From: Ovis canadensis
Taxonomy: Eukaryota; Chordata; Mammalia; Artiodactyla; Bovidae
Direction of reading: 5' to 3'
Length of the DNA: 64,000 nt
Assembly: GCF_042477335.2 (NCBI RefSeq)
Contig: NC_091255.1
Location: forward strand, 33,954,501-34,018,500
The position numbers and the translations under genes are program-made. The notes below the pieces were generated by a model that was not told the DNA's origin, searched no databases, and saw only the letters and a program-made list of their open reading frames with translations. Every line of letters starts with the position of its first letter. The stretch's first letter is position 1. Shown piece by piece: positions 1-25,065 of this stretch.

Positions 1-91
1 GGTCCCAGGCTGAGCCCTGCCGCAGAGATTGAGCACTGGGTGCTGCAACTCAGACTTCAGGCTGCCTGCTCGGTGCTCACTCCTTCGTGCT

Positions 92-613
92 TGTTGTTGT
101 TCAGTCACTCAGTCAAGCCCGACTCTTTGCGACCCCACGGACTGCAGCACACCAGGCTTCCCTGTCCTTCACCATCTCCCAGAGTTTGTTCAAACTTATG
201 TCCATTGAGTCGGTAATGCCATCCAACCATCTCACCCTCTGTCACCCCCTTCTCCTGCCCTCAGTCTTGCCCAGCATCAGGGTCTTTTCCACATCAGGTA
301 CCCAAAGTATTGGAGCATCAGCATCAGTCCTTCCAATGAATATTCAGGGTTGACTTCCTTTAGGACTGGGTATGCACATCAACTTGAGCTCTTTGAGACA
401 ATGGGTGCCTGGGATGGGAACCATTGGAATTCTGTGTGGCTCAGGTTTTGCTATTTAAGCTTGGTTTCCTCTGTGAGCTGGAGGGGAGAAGAGACCAAGC
501 TGTTTGCATCTGTGTCTGCGGATCTCCTTGCTGTCCAAGGAACTCTCAAGAGCCTTCTCCAGCACCGCAGTTTGAAAGCATCGATTCTTCGGCTCTCAGC
601 CCTCTGTATGCTC
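92..613 (-). repeat. BovB (RTE LINE) 3'-end copy, interrupted by ~150 bp
   Basis: Reading the minus strand gives the familiar BovB 3' portion (ACTGAGTGACTGAACAACAA-type end). On the plus strand the block from GTTCAGTCACTCAGTC through CAGTCCTTCCAATGAATATT to about 370 is followed, after roughly 150 bp of unrelated sequence (371-520), by the next part of the same element (GATCTCCTTGCTGTCCAAGG to about 613). It ends about 45 bp before a PITPNM3 exon. Confidence 0.85.
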
Positions 614-657
614 AGTCCTCCCCCTAACCTGCACTCCCGTCTTCCTCCCTGGGCCAG

Positions 658-15217
<14,560 letters not shown>

Positions 15218-18170
15218 GGCCTGGGCGGTGCAGCAGAGCAGGGGATGGGGGGCCCACCAGGGCTGCCTGCGGGGACGGGAGGGGCTGCCTTGTCCCCGGC
15301 AGACACAGGCTGTTTCCTGCTTTTTCCCTCCCGTGTCTGTCCAGCAAAGTGTCCAACCAGCGAGGCGGGAGGGACCCTGCCTGGCCTTGGCGGGGAGGCT
15401 CCCTGGGCAGCAAAGGGGTGAGATCCAGGGGTCTCAATGCAGTCGCTGCTGCTCCCCTACGCCTGCAAGGCAAGCCCCAGTCAGGGTGGATGTCTGTGTA
15501 ACCCCCCGGGGCAGGCTTGCCTGGAGCCCAAGTGTTTGACAAAGTCGACCATCTCTCTGAGCTCCGGAGCCTTCGTCAGTGATGGTTGGCAGGCCCTAAA
15601 GGGAGCCGCCCCCCAATCAGGGGCCAACAGCCACTGGCGAGTGCAGCTTCTTGGTGGCCCGTCGGGGTGAGGGGAGGGGGGCGCAAGCGGCATTTGTGCC
15701 CGCCCCCTGGCAATGTCCCAGGTCACCATCCTGGGCCTGGCTCACCTGTGGCCAGGTGGCCACTTTCTGGGAGTGAGAGGATGTCCCGTAGGTTCATCCT
15801 GTGTTGGAGTTGTCTGTCCACGCACGGTTGGGGGCGGGGTCTGGTGCTGACGGTCTGTCCTCCTGCCGCTGTCTATTGTCCCCCCTTTCTTGTCCTCCGT
15901 ATCCTCGCCTTTCTCCCGGGGCCCTGGAGGACAGTCCTGCCTCTTCCCGGAGTCCTGCCCTGGTGCCCTCCGCCGTGAGGCTGCGGCCCTGGGCTCTGGC
16001 CTAGCCGGGCTGGCTGGGAACCCTTGAGCCTGTTGCTTGCCCTCGCTGGGCCCTGCCTTCCTTCTGAAATTGGAGGGGTCTCCCCAGCTGAGATCATGGG
16101 GCGTTTTTGACTCCTAGGCTGTCCTGCACTTCTGCCGTCTGTGGCTTTTCAGGCCTAAGAGCCCTTCAGAGTGCCCGGTGATCTATACCCTCCCCGCAGA
16201 CTGAGAGAGGGGCTCTGGGGGCCCATTGCCCCACCACTTCCAAGGAAGCCCCTCTGCAGGGGTTGCTGGGAAGGGGGGTCCCTGCTCCACGGAGATGTTT
16301 GCTTTGCGCTGATGCCCAAACCTGGCGTCCCAGGAACAGAGACATCTCCCAGCAGGCCCCGGCCTGGCTCTTGCTCCCCAGCTCAGCTCAGAGTGATTTC
16401 TCCCTTTGGCTCCTGGAAGACAGACAGCTGAGGTCCCAGAGCTCCAGGGGTTCATGTAATTTTGGCTCAAACTGTTGTGTTCTCTGCCCTTCCCCCGGCC
16501 ACTCAGCTTAGTTTGATGCCTATAACCTTCTCTTGGGTCGTCCCTTGAGGTTGGCAGGGCTTGGCTCTCCTGGGGTTCCCTCAAACTCTGCCCAGGCCTT
16601 CCTGCTGCTGAGCCCCTGGCCAGGGCATTGGTCTCCTGCACTTCTCCTGCTTCCTGGCCCAGACCCACGCCTGCCCGGGTGGGGTGCTCTCTGGGCCGCC
16701 TCTGAGTCCTTCCGGGCTAGGCTAGTCCAGCTCTTTCAGCCGGGCTCTGTGTCAGGGGCTGGGCTGCCCCAGGGCCCAGACGTCTGTATGCCCAGCAGGC
16801 ACCTGTTTGGCTCACTGTTGCTTCTGCTGTCTACCTCTCGCAGCTCCCATGTGGCCAGGGTCCTCCCCAGTGGCGGCTGCTGGTGGGGGCAACTGGCCCT
16901 GCTGTTGTGAATCATGCGGCACACTCGACGCCCCTCTGGGGCTGGAGGGGGCCGGGCTCCCAGCTCCCACCCCTGCTCTACGAGAACTGTGTCTTCTCCA
17001 GCTCCACTTCCAGCGCTGCATCTGCACCCAAACCCAGAGCTGCTGGCAAGTCTGTTGGGGAAGGGTGACCTCCCCCAGCTTCTTCTCTGGTCCTGCCTTC
17101 TGGTGGTTAACGACGGGCCCATCCCTCCTTTAACATTTCATCCTTCTTGGGTCTCCATTGGGCACCAGCTCCTATGGCATAGTCACCCCAAAGCCAATCT
17201 CCCCACCTTTCCAAAATAGACCCTGAATTAAACTCAGGCAGACATGGTCTGCTTCTCTGAACTCCATCTTCTTTTTGCAAAAGCCACTGGTGTATTACTC
17301 TCAAGTGATGAAATAATTAGTGTGAGATACTTCTTCCCCAGCTAGAGTACCTCTACCCCTTTTTTTCTGAGAACCCCAGCCTGGGAGCAAGAGAGGCTGG
17401 GACCCTGAAGAATTTGAAGTGTGGGGGAGCAGGGTTCTGTGGTTGTGGGGGTCAGAGCTGGGACGTGAGCCCCAGCAGAGGGCCCACACCCCTTCCTTTC
17501 CAGAGCTCCGGTCTGGGGCTCTGATGACTTGCACCTTGATATGGAAGGTGTACAATGAGGTGTTCTGAACACAGTGTTTTGGGAGCTGCAGTTGGTGTGT
17601 GTAAATGTGTGTGCGTGGGGTTCTGTATCGTGATCAGACTCGTTTCAGTACTGCTTTCATGGCAACTCTGTAACCAACATGCACTTTCTCTGCTAGTGGT
17701 TTGTTTGATTTTTGTCCATCCAGTTGAGTTGGAGAAAAACAAAGGACCAACTTGTGTTCTCTGGAGGGGTTGCCGCTGCCTCTCCCAGAGTAGTTCTGTG
17801 ACCCCCAGTCTGGCTGTTTTCTAGAGAATCCTTCCAGTTCCTGGTGTGCCTGCTCCCAGGGGCTGGGAAACAGATCTTCCCGCCTGACCAAAGCTCCTTG
17901 TTTCTTGCGTGGCATGTTTGTTCTTCCTAGTCCGGGGGGCTATCCCGATAGATGGCCTGCCTGCTGCCTTCCCCTACCTTTGCCCTGTTGGGGGTTCAGG
18001 GTGCATCTGTAGCCAGGGCCTGCTCTTCCAGCCTCATGGCATTTTGCTAAAGATCTCAACTCCTCTCTTAGGCTCCGCAACAGATACAGTGGAGAAAAAA
18101 AAAAAAAAAAGTCGGACTCTTTCATGCATTTGGATAAATGGCCCTCCAGTCTGGGTGCTGGGCCACAGAA

Positions 18171-18176
18171 AATAAA
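18171..18176 (+). terminator. Possible proximal poly(A) signal of PITPNM3
   Basis: AATAAA lies 60 bp after an A16 run inside the 3'UTR. It would give a 3'UTR of about 3 kb. Its use is not shown by sequence alone. Confidence 0.4.
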
Positions 18177-19106
18177 CAATTTTGAATCCCAGTATTCCAG
18201 ACATTACTGGGGGTGGGCTCTAGGGAAGAGGGGAGGCTGGATCTCATGGTTTTTAAACTGTACTTTTACCACTTTGGAGCCCAGACCCACGCCCTGGAAG
18301 TGCCCTGCAGACAAAACATGGCGCCAATGTTTCAATGGAAGCTGGACCCCGAGGCATGTGGAAATGGGTCCCGAGGTGGTGCCGGTTTTGCGGGGACACT
18401 CACCCACCCAGCCCAGGTGCAGCTCCGCCCGGGAGGGGTGCTTTGCCTGCAGAGCCTCAACTTGACCCCGCCTTAAATGACCAACCTTCCTGCCGAATCC
18501 CTGGGGGGGTTGGGGTGCCAAGTGCTCTGGAAACCTATTCTCTTTTGGCTTAGCCAAAAGAAACGTCCCCTCCCCTTCCCCCGACCCCGGGCATGGGGGA
18601 ACTTTCTTAAAAATCCCAAGTAGGGTTCAGTCTAAGCAGCGAGGCATGTGGCCTGGGTCCTTGACTCCTGGCTGAGAAACCAACAGGGTGATTGGGGAAA
18701 AAAAAAAAAAATCAAGAGTTTGTCCCCCACCCTCATGCACAGAAGGAGAGGCAGGTGACATCAAGGAGGGGTGGGACAGTAGGGCAGCTGGCTGGTGGGG
18801 ACTCCTACCCTCGGACCCCGCTGTCCTTTTCTGTTTGTTTACTCGGTGATGGCAGCCCGTCTGATCTTGTCTGTCTGACTGTTCCTAAGTGTGTAACTCG
18901 CAGTATTATTTGTGGTGGATGGTTCTGTGGTGAAAAAGGTTTCTTCTATTTCTCATGGCTGCCTTGTACAAAATCCGTTAGAAAAGAAAATGTAAAATAT
19001 GAGATTTCTAACAAGACAAAAACAGCACTATGAAGTTAAAAAGATTTTTACAACTGGTCTTGATTTTGATGTGAGCTGGTTTTTAACTCTCAAATGTTGT
19101 CACTTA

Positions 19107-19112
19107 AATAAA
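19107..19112 (+). terminator. PITPNM3: Poly(A) signal of PITPNM3
   Basis: AATAAA lies in the context CTTAAATAAAAACC, at the end of an A+T-rich tract and followed by less A+T-rich sequence. It is the last good plus-strand signal before the PIMREG 3' end. Confidence 0.7.
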
Positions 19113-19289
19113 AACCTTATTTGCCTTTAAAACGTACTTTGCTCTGAACTAAGCCGAGAGACCTTCCCCATTGCTCGTGTTCCCCCTGATCTGGGGGCAG
19201 GCTGGCTCAGAGTTGGGGTGGGTGATGGGTCAGGTCCCAGAACCTATTGTCCAGAGGGGTGTGGGGGTAGCAAGGACAACAAACAGATG

Positions 19290-20327
19290 CCAGCTACAGA
19301 AAGAGTCTTTATTATGAAAAACCGGTGTTATCCAGGAAAGTCACACACTGGCTTCTTTCTAATAAAATGACAAAGCAGATTTCTTAAATAATTTACAAAG
19401 GGCAGAAATCACTACTGAATAGTGTGTGCCCTCTATGCCCACAGTGCCCTGTGCTGAGAATGAGAATAGGTCCCTGTGGACCCAGGATCTTGGGGCCTGG
19501 AAACCTCTCCCACACCTCCTTCTGGGGTTCTTGTGTGGGAAGTAGGGCTAAATCTGGGTTCTCAAGAGCCCCCACACTGGTGATAATATGGTCTGACTCT
19601 CTGTAGACCCCACTCCTGGATACATAGCTCAAGCTTTCAAATATTACCTGCCATCTGCACTTCATGTTACAAACGAAGCAACTGTAAAGCTCATACGTGG
19701 GTTGAGTTCCTAAGCCCCAAAGTGAAGTAGAGTGAATGGTTCCCCCCACCCCTCCGAGATCTCCTTGAGTCACTTGCAGGCTGTGGCAGGTGGTCCCTGG
19801 CGGGCTGGGAGGTGGCTGAAGCAGGAAAGCAGAGGACCCCAAGCAGCCCCCACCTGGGGCTTTGTGAGTCAGGTCCTTGTTTGTGGCAGCTCAGGGGCAT
19901 CGCCAGCTCCTGGGTCCCCCAGGAACTCCCAGGAGGTGTGGATCCTGAGTGTGAGGGCATGGTGGTCAGCTATGGCTTGCTTCCGGCAAGACAGAGCTCC
20001 TTCACACCCCAGGGGAAGTGGAAACACCAGAGACTGCCCCCCACCTCCAAATGAGGTTCTGGAAAGTGGTTGTGCCTGTTGGGGGTGCCCCACGTGTGCT
20101 CCATCAGTGATGGGCTCAGTGAGGTTAGCCACAGTCCTGGCTCCCGAGGATTTGCATGCTTTTGGCTCTGTGGGGCCCATCAACTCTACATCTTTTTCCA
20201 GCAAAGACTCAGTTCCAGATATGCCTACGAGCTCATGGAGGAAGAGGAGAAGGAGGAGGAGGGGGAGGGAGAAGAAAGCTCTGAGAAAGAGGCTTGGAAG
20301 GAGGGCATTACCTGAAGGGCGCTGTCC
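19290..20327 (-). other. PIMREG: PIMREG 3' untranslated region (inferred extent)
   Basis: Between the PIMREG stop and the first good minus-strand poly(A) signal (19313-19308) I see no other gene. The region contains a GA-rich tract at about 20236-20281 (CT-rich in the transcript). Whether the 3'UTR is one exon or is further spliced cannot be read from the sequence. Confidence 0.55.
19308..19313 (-). terminator. PIMREG: Poly(A) signal of PIMREG
   Basis: TTTATT on the plus strand is AATAAA on the minus strand. It lies about 200 bp from the PITPNM3 signal that points the other way. Confidence 0.6.
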
Positions 20328-20361
20328 TCAGTCTCGGATGAGAGAAACAGTCATGTTGCCA
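20328..20361 (-). CDS. PIMREG: PIMREG last coding exon (GNMTVSLIRD, stop)
   Basis: The acceptor is CCCATCTCTAG just upstream of 20361. Ten codons follow, ending CTC ATC CGA GAC TGA, with the stop at 20330-20328. The C-terminal SLIRD corresponds to human SLIHD. This exon is too short to be found by length alone. Confidence 0.9.
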
Positions 20362-23254
20362 CTAGAGATGGGAGAGCATTGGGGACAGGTGCTGCTGATC
20401 TGTCCTGCGTGCTGCAGGCTCTGAGGGACCCTCCCCACCCAGGCTAGACAAGACCAGAACTGGCAGTGTGGTGGGTACATGCTCCACTTGGCATGTAGTC
20501 AGCACCAGCGGGGCCCCGCCTCAGAGCCTATCACAGCCACGTACGTATGACCTCAGTTAGGGCAGCTCCAGGCCCAGGTGCTGCTCCAGGACAGGGTCCT
20601 AAGCAGACAGGCCAGGCATTTCACAGCAGCCACGCGGCTTTCTCCAGTTCCAGGGTGGGCACGGTGGAGAGGAACCATGGAGAGTGAGTGGTGGAAGAAG
20701 GGTGGATCTTTCAGGAACCAGGTACCCGGTCACATGTGATGGACACATTTTGGGGCCCAAGGCCCAGGGGGCCACATCCATCTAGGTGTGTCCTTAACTA
20801 CCACCCCAACCTAAGTATTTGATCAAGGAGGAGACCAAGGCATGTTGCAGAGGCTCAGAGAGGGAGAGAGATGGTTAGACTCACACAGCAGAGTCTGAAC
20901 AAGAGACCTGCCTGAAAAAATGGCCTGGCTCATAGGGAACTGTCCTGGCCATGCCCTTCGAAGCACGGTAAGCTGGCTCACCTGTCCTCCGCTGCGATGG
21001 CCTCATCTAGCTCTTGGGACACCTTTTGGAGATGCCGGATTCCTGCCCCTACGGGCTCCAGGTCACTGTCGGACTCACTGGACAGAAGGAAAAGCCGTGC
21101 ATATCAGTCACTAGCTGGAAACCTGTGGCAGGAGCCTATTCTAACCCAGCACTGGGACCTGGTATACAGGCCCCAGAGATGACCAGTGTGGGCTGGGAAC
21201 TGATCACCCCAGACCCCCATTCTAGGAAGTGTCATCAGAGAGGCTCGGAGCAGATGGCAGAGAACAGCTGAGGCCATTGTCAAGGATAGATGATCCTGCA
21301 GACAGGTGAGCCTCCACCCCCCGACCCCACCAGGTGGCTTCAAAAACTTTTGGTGGAGCTTGGGTGGCTGTGATACTCTTAGAGTTAAGCTCGCCTCTTC
21401 CTTTGGCAGGTGGGGAAACTCAGGCCCAAAAGGACCTCCCCAGGTCCCCCATAGTGGGGCGCAGAGCTGAGCCAGAGCATGGATGTGGCTCAGCTCAGGG
21501 TGTCCTGAAGGTGCTCAGTAGCCCCCAGGGCCCAGTTAGCATTTGAGGGGCAGGCACTACCCCACTTACCTAGGGGAGCAGAGGGGCTCTGCCGAGGAGT
21601 AGGGGCTCCAGAAGGCAGCCTCCCTTCTGGACCGTTGCCAAGGGTGGGCATGGGGGCCCATCTGGACAGACAGGCCGTGGTACTCTTTCTCCCGGGGGTC
21701 CAGGGTTGAGTGGGCAGGGGCGGCCACAGATAGCCAGGTGCTCCTCTGGCTCAGGCTGCGAGCTGGGGGGCTACTGCCCTTCTGGGCCCCTCTCTTCCTC
21801 CTCCTGGCTTTCACCTGGGTTTCCACCAGCCACTTGGTGCCACTTTGGCAGGACTCCTGGATCCTCTGTGACCAGTGCATGGAAAAGTCAGAGTGGACAA
21901 GCCAGGAGTGAGCTACCCGATTTCTCAGGGCATCCCCCAACCCCTCGGCCCACCAGCTGGTCCTACAGACCCAGGAAGCCTTTAGGCTCAGGGTGAGGGA
22001 TGCAGATGAGTCCATGAGGCCACAGGTCCATAGCAGGGACCCAGCTCAGGCCCCCAGGGATAAGTGCATGGGCGGCAGCATAGCCTCTCTGGCTCATGGA
22101 GCCTGCATTGGTCTAAATCCAAACCCTCTTTCTGGACAGATTAACCCGGACTCAAAGGGGAGGCCTGGGGGAGACCACACCTACCCCCAGGAGACAGTGA
22201 AATAATTCTAAACATGTTCGGCACGTGCCCTACCTTCTCACGCCCTGCCTTGCTCTCTGTCCTCCAGCCATACCCAGACTAAGTTCCTGCCAGTTCTTTT
22301 CAGCGTCTTGCTCTCCTTTAACCCTGGGTCTGGACTAGTTCACCTGTCTTGTACACTCCTCATACCTCCTCATACCTCCCCTTTCCTGGGCGAATTCCAT
22401 GGAGTCACCTCCTCCAGTCACCTTCACTGACTAAGCTGGTTTTTGGTGTTCCCCCACCATTAGCCCTTGGCTAATTAGCAACTTCCTATCACAGTATAGC
22501 TCTTTCATCTGGTCTCATGATGTTCTGTTTCCTCCACAACCCTGTTTTCATTCACTCATTCAGCTATTTGTTGAGCATCTACTGGGTGCCATGGGCTTCC
22601 CAGATGGCGCTAGTGGTAAAGAAACCGCCTGCCAATGCAGAAGAGATACAAGACATGGGCTTGATCCCTGGATTGGGAAGGTCCCCTGGAGGAGGGCCTG
22701 GCAACCCACTCCGGTATTCTTGCCTAGAGAATCCCATGGTCAGAGGAGCCTGGCTCCTATAGTCCATAGGGTAACAAAGAGTCAGACATGACTGAGGCGA
22801 CTTAGCATGCACGCACTACTGTGTACCAGGAATTGTTTGGAGAGCTGGGGGCACTAATAAATCAAGGACCTTGTCTTCACAGAGTCTATATTCTTGGGAG
22901 ATCTTTGGGGGCAGCCATTTTTCAGCATCAAGGAAGCCCTAAATCCATACTTGGCATTACCTGGGACATGGCACCCAAGGTGCTCTTAGCTGAGCGAGCT
23001 GCAGCCTGGAGGCCCTGCTGCCCTGGCTCTGGGGTTTCCAGGCGTTTCCAGGAGGGGCCCACCCCGAGGTTGAGGCTGACTGCTCTCAGGGGCAGCCGCC
23101 TCTGGAACTGTCTGCGCAGGGAGCCCAGGGCCCCGCTGGAGGTGTCCAGGTGGCCGGCTACAGGCTGCAGGGCCTCGCTCTCCTCCAACCGTTCCTGGTT
23201 CTGGAGAGACCTCCGACGCAGGGAAGCCCCCACAGCTGGCCACCGAGAAGCCAT
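20328..23254 (-). CDS. PIMREG: PIMREG (FAM64A/CATS/RCS1), complete, four coding exons
   Basis: Coding segments on the minus strand are 23254-22961, 21865-21570, 21077-20982 and 20361-20328: 720 bases, 239 residues plus stop, all junctions GT-AG and in frame. The protein starts MASRWPAVGASLRRRSLQNQ and ends GNMTVSLIRD, matching human PIMREG (MASRW... to ...VSLIHD). The family protein is a small nuclear/nucleolar mitotic regulator that binds CALM/PICALM and is an APC/C target controlling the metaphase-anaphase step. Visible features are a candidate destruction box RRSL (about residues 14-17), a basic nuclear-localisation cluster KARRRKRG, Ser-rich stretches, and an acidic C-terminal helix (ELDEAIAAED). 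It is transcribed toward PITPNM3, and its promoter looks cell-cycle regulated. No break or frameshift is seen. Confidence 0.95.
20982..21077 (-). CDS. PIMREG: PIMREG exon 4 (ESDSDLEPVGAGIRHLQKV)
   Basis: The acceptor TCTGTCCAG precedes 21077 and the donor is GTGAGC from 20981. The 96 bases encode ESDSDLEPVGAGIRHLQKVS and QELDEAIAAED with split Ser codons at both ends. The human counterpart reads ESDSDLEPVGAGIQHLQKLS. Confidence 0.93.
21570..21865 (-). CDS. PIMREG: PIMREG exon 3 (RIQESCQSGTKWLVETQVKA)
   Basis: The acceptor AG lies at 21867-21866 (GGTCACAG) and the donor is GTAAGT starting at 21569. It encodes RIQESCQSGTKWLVETQVKA, then RRRKRGAQKG (basic cluster), and ends SSAEPLCSP with a split Ser codon. 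The preceding intron (21866-22960) contains a Bov-tA SINE. Confidence 0.93.
22592..22815 (+). repeat. Bov-tA SINE in PIMREG intron 2, with target-site duplication
   Basis: A full-length copy from GGGCTTCCCAGATGG to GCGACTTAGCATGCACGCA. It is flanked by CTACTGGGTGCCA (22579-22591) and CTACTGTGTACCA (22816-22828), and it interrupts an older repeat of the CATTCATTCA...GTGCC type. Confidence 0.88.
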
Positions 23255-23290
23255 CTGACTGTTCAAGAGTCTGTTCTGTTCCCACAGACC
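22961..23290 (-). CDS. PIMREG: PIMREG exon 2 (start codon exon; coding 22961-23254)
   Basis: The acceptor is TCCTCCCCAG, with its AG at 23292-23291, and the exon begins at 23290. The ATG is at 23254-23252 in the context CAGTCAGATGG. It encodes 98 residues ending in GAMSQ, with the donor GTAATG reading from 22960. It includes FQRRLPLRAVSLNLG and SWKRLETPEPGQQGLQAAAR, conserved with human. A possible upstream in-frame TTG is ignored because human starts at MASRW. Confidence 0.93.
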
Positions 23291-23807
23291 CTGGGGAGGA
23301 GATCAATGGGAGATCAGCAGGGTATCCCCCATCCCACTCCCAGGATCCAGTGAGACAGCGGGTACCAGAGGAAGAGATTCCCGTCCTGGGGCCCATGGGG
23401 TGGGTCGCTTGTCAACCGTGGGGAGGAATTCTTCCTAGAAGTGAGGTCATGGAGGCCCGGGAGAGGGCAGAGTCTGGACAAGGCCGGCCAGCAAGGCGTC
23501 CCTTGCTGTGAGTGTCTGAATTAACTGTCTTTTCATCCCAGGCTACTTTCCGTTATCTGCCTCAGGCTGGGAGGGAGGCAGTCAGGACCCGCCGGCCGTT
23601 GCTGAGCCTCAGCACTTGGCCCAGGCTGGGCTAGGGACGAGCTCGCCTTGACCCAATGCGCGGAGGTGGGCTGACCAGACACCCCGATGTCCATCCGGCT
23701 GTACCCAGAAGCCCCACATGCCGTGCCCGTCCTAACTAGGGGTCCCCCACCCCACCTGCTCCCGTCCCTTCTGAACAGAACCCCACCACGCCCCGGCCCG
23801 CACTCAC

Positions 23808-23865
23808 CCAACAGCTCCCGAGGCTGACCAGACGACGAGCATAGCTGCTCCTCGCCCATCCAGTC
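23808..23865 (-). other. PIMREG: PIMREG non-coding exon 1 (5'UTR), approximate start
   Basis: A consensus donor (GTGAGT from 23807) follows AGCTGTTGG on the minus strand, just downstream of the CCAAT/CHR cluster. The human gene also has a short non-coding first exon. The transcription start is not directly visible. Intron 1 is then 23291-23807. Confidence 0.6.
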
Positions 23866-24000
23866 GATTTGAAACACCGCGCGGATCCGCCCCCTTGGTC
23901 CTGTCCTCAGAGCTGATTGGCTCTGTCCCCGCCTCGCGGCCACGCCAGGGATCCGATTGGCCCCTGCGCCAGCGGCTGTGAATCCTGCTCTCGGATTGGC
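23866..24000 (-). promoter_or_regulatory. PIMREG: PIMREG promoter: three CCAAT boxes and CDE/CHR-like element
   Basis: ATTGG on the plus strand (CCAAT on the minus strand) occurs at 23916-23920, 23956-23960 and 23995-23999, spaced 40 and 39 bp. Downstream toward the gene is GCGCGG followed by TGTTTCAAAT (CHR-like core at 23868-23873). The surroundings are CpG-rich and lack a TATA box. NF-Y plus CHR is the known layout of G2/M genes bound by DREAM/MuvB, which fits PIMREG's mitotic role. The element match is seen; its use is inferred. Confidence 0.65.
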
Positions 24001-24837
24001 CTAGCCATCCCCATTCATCCTCTGGAGGCCCGCTGGGCAGGGAGCCGGGCGTAGAGGACCCTTTGTATCTATGGGTCCCGCCCGAGTTTCCTGCAGAATC
24101 CGTAGCCCGCGCCGGCTCAGCCCCGGCGCCACCTACTGACCCTCGGTCTCGGGCCACTGGACCCCATCCTTAACTTATAAAGGGTTCTGGCTGGCCTGAC
24201 TGGGCGGGGCGAGGCGGGGTCCCCGGCTCCTAAGGGTCCCTCCCATCCTGCCTGAAGGTCTCAGTGGTTTTGTCAGAAAGAGCCTGGGCTGGGAACTCGG
24301 AGCCTTGGGTTGCTGTGGAAACTTTGTTTCAAACTTCCCTCGTGACCCTCTGCCTTCCTGAGACTGCCCTTCAGTTCCCCAAACTTGCCATCCGCACGGA
24401 TCCCCAGGAAAACCCATCTTGGGAGAGGGGACAGATTGAGTGCATCCCCCAGCCCCCTACCCCCACTCCAAGTACGACCCCCAACCCTGTCCCATTGACC
24501 ATCCCCTCTATCCAGCTGAGTGCCTCCCCCCTTCCCTTTAGCATCCGAGCTAAAAAATTCACCATTTAGAAAGCCCCCTCTCCTTCCCCCTCAAAGTAGT
24601 CCCTACTCCGTTTCCTCACCGCCCTGCTCACCTGGAAGCTCTCCTCCCCCCATACACCCCTCACCACACCGCCCCCCCCCCCCCCCCCCCGCTCCATTCC
24701 CGAGTTTCAACTTATGGGTCTCTTGAAGGTCAGTCATTAACTCTGTTCTTCACCTCTGGGTCATCTCCCCCACACCCTGGTAAAGGGACTTTTCCCATGG
24801 GAGGAGACCGATTCAAACGAGTCACTTACTATGCACC
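24001..24837. other. Spacer upstream of PIMREG, no gene
   Basis: The first 250 bp are CpG-rich promoter flank. A weak MIR-like stretch lies near 24280-24420, then C-rich low-complexity sequence with the C19 run. I see no exon or RNA gene. Confidence 0.6.
24672..24690. repeat. Homopolymer run of 19 C
   Basis: An uninterrupted run of 19 C in a C-rich block (24580-24690). The minus strand is a G19 tract. It lies about 0.8 kb upstream of the PIMREG promoter. Confidence 0.95.
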
Positions 24838-25065
24838 TGGCCGTGGCGCAGTGATTAAAGAATCTGCCTGTCAATGCAGGAGAGGAGGGAGACATGGGTT
24901 TGATCTCTGGGTTGGGAAGATCCCCTGGAGAAGGGAATGGCAACGCACTCCAGTGTTCTTGCCTGGAGAATCCCATGGACAGAAGAGCCTCGCAGGCTAT
25001 AGTCTATGGGGTCGCAAGTCTATGGGACACGACTGAACGGCTAAGCACAGCACAGAGTTGGACAC
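24838..25065 (+). repeat. Bov-tA SINE with duplicated tail
   Basis: The head is CGTGGCGCAGTGATTAAAG; the B-box region TTTGATCTCTGGG and standard body follow. The 3' part repeats: TCTATGGGGTCGCAAG is followed by TCTATGGGACACGACTGAAC, and GTTGGACACAGCTGAGCAC appears after that. Confidence 0.8.

Larger units (their letters stand above)
15218..19130 (+). other. PITPNM3: PITPNM3 3' untranslated region
   Basis: No plausible coding frame or splice acceptor follows the TGA. The sequence shifts from G+C-rich to A+T-rich toward 19,100 and ends in an AATAAA-type signal at 19107-19112. The human gene also has a 3'UTR of nearly 4 kb. Runs of 16 A (18095-18110) and 14 A (18698-18711) could cause false internal priming in cDNA libraries. 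The exact end is inferred from the signal. Confidence 0.75.
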
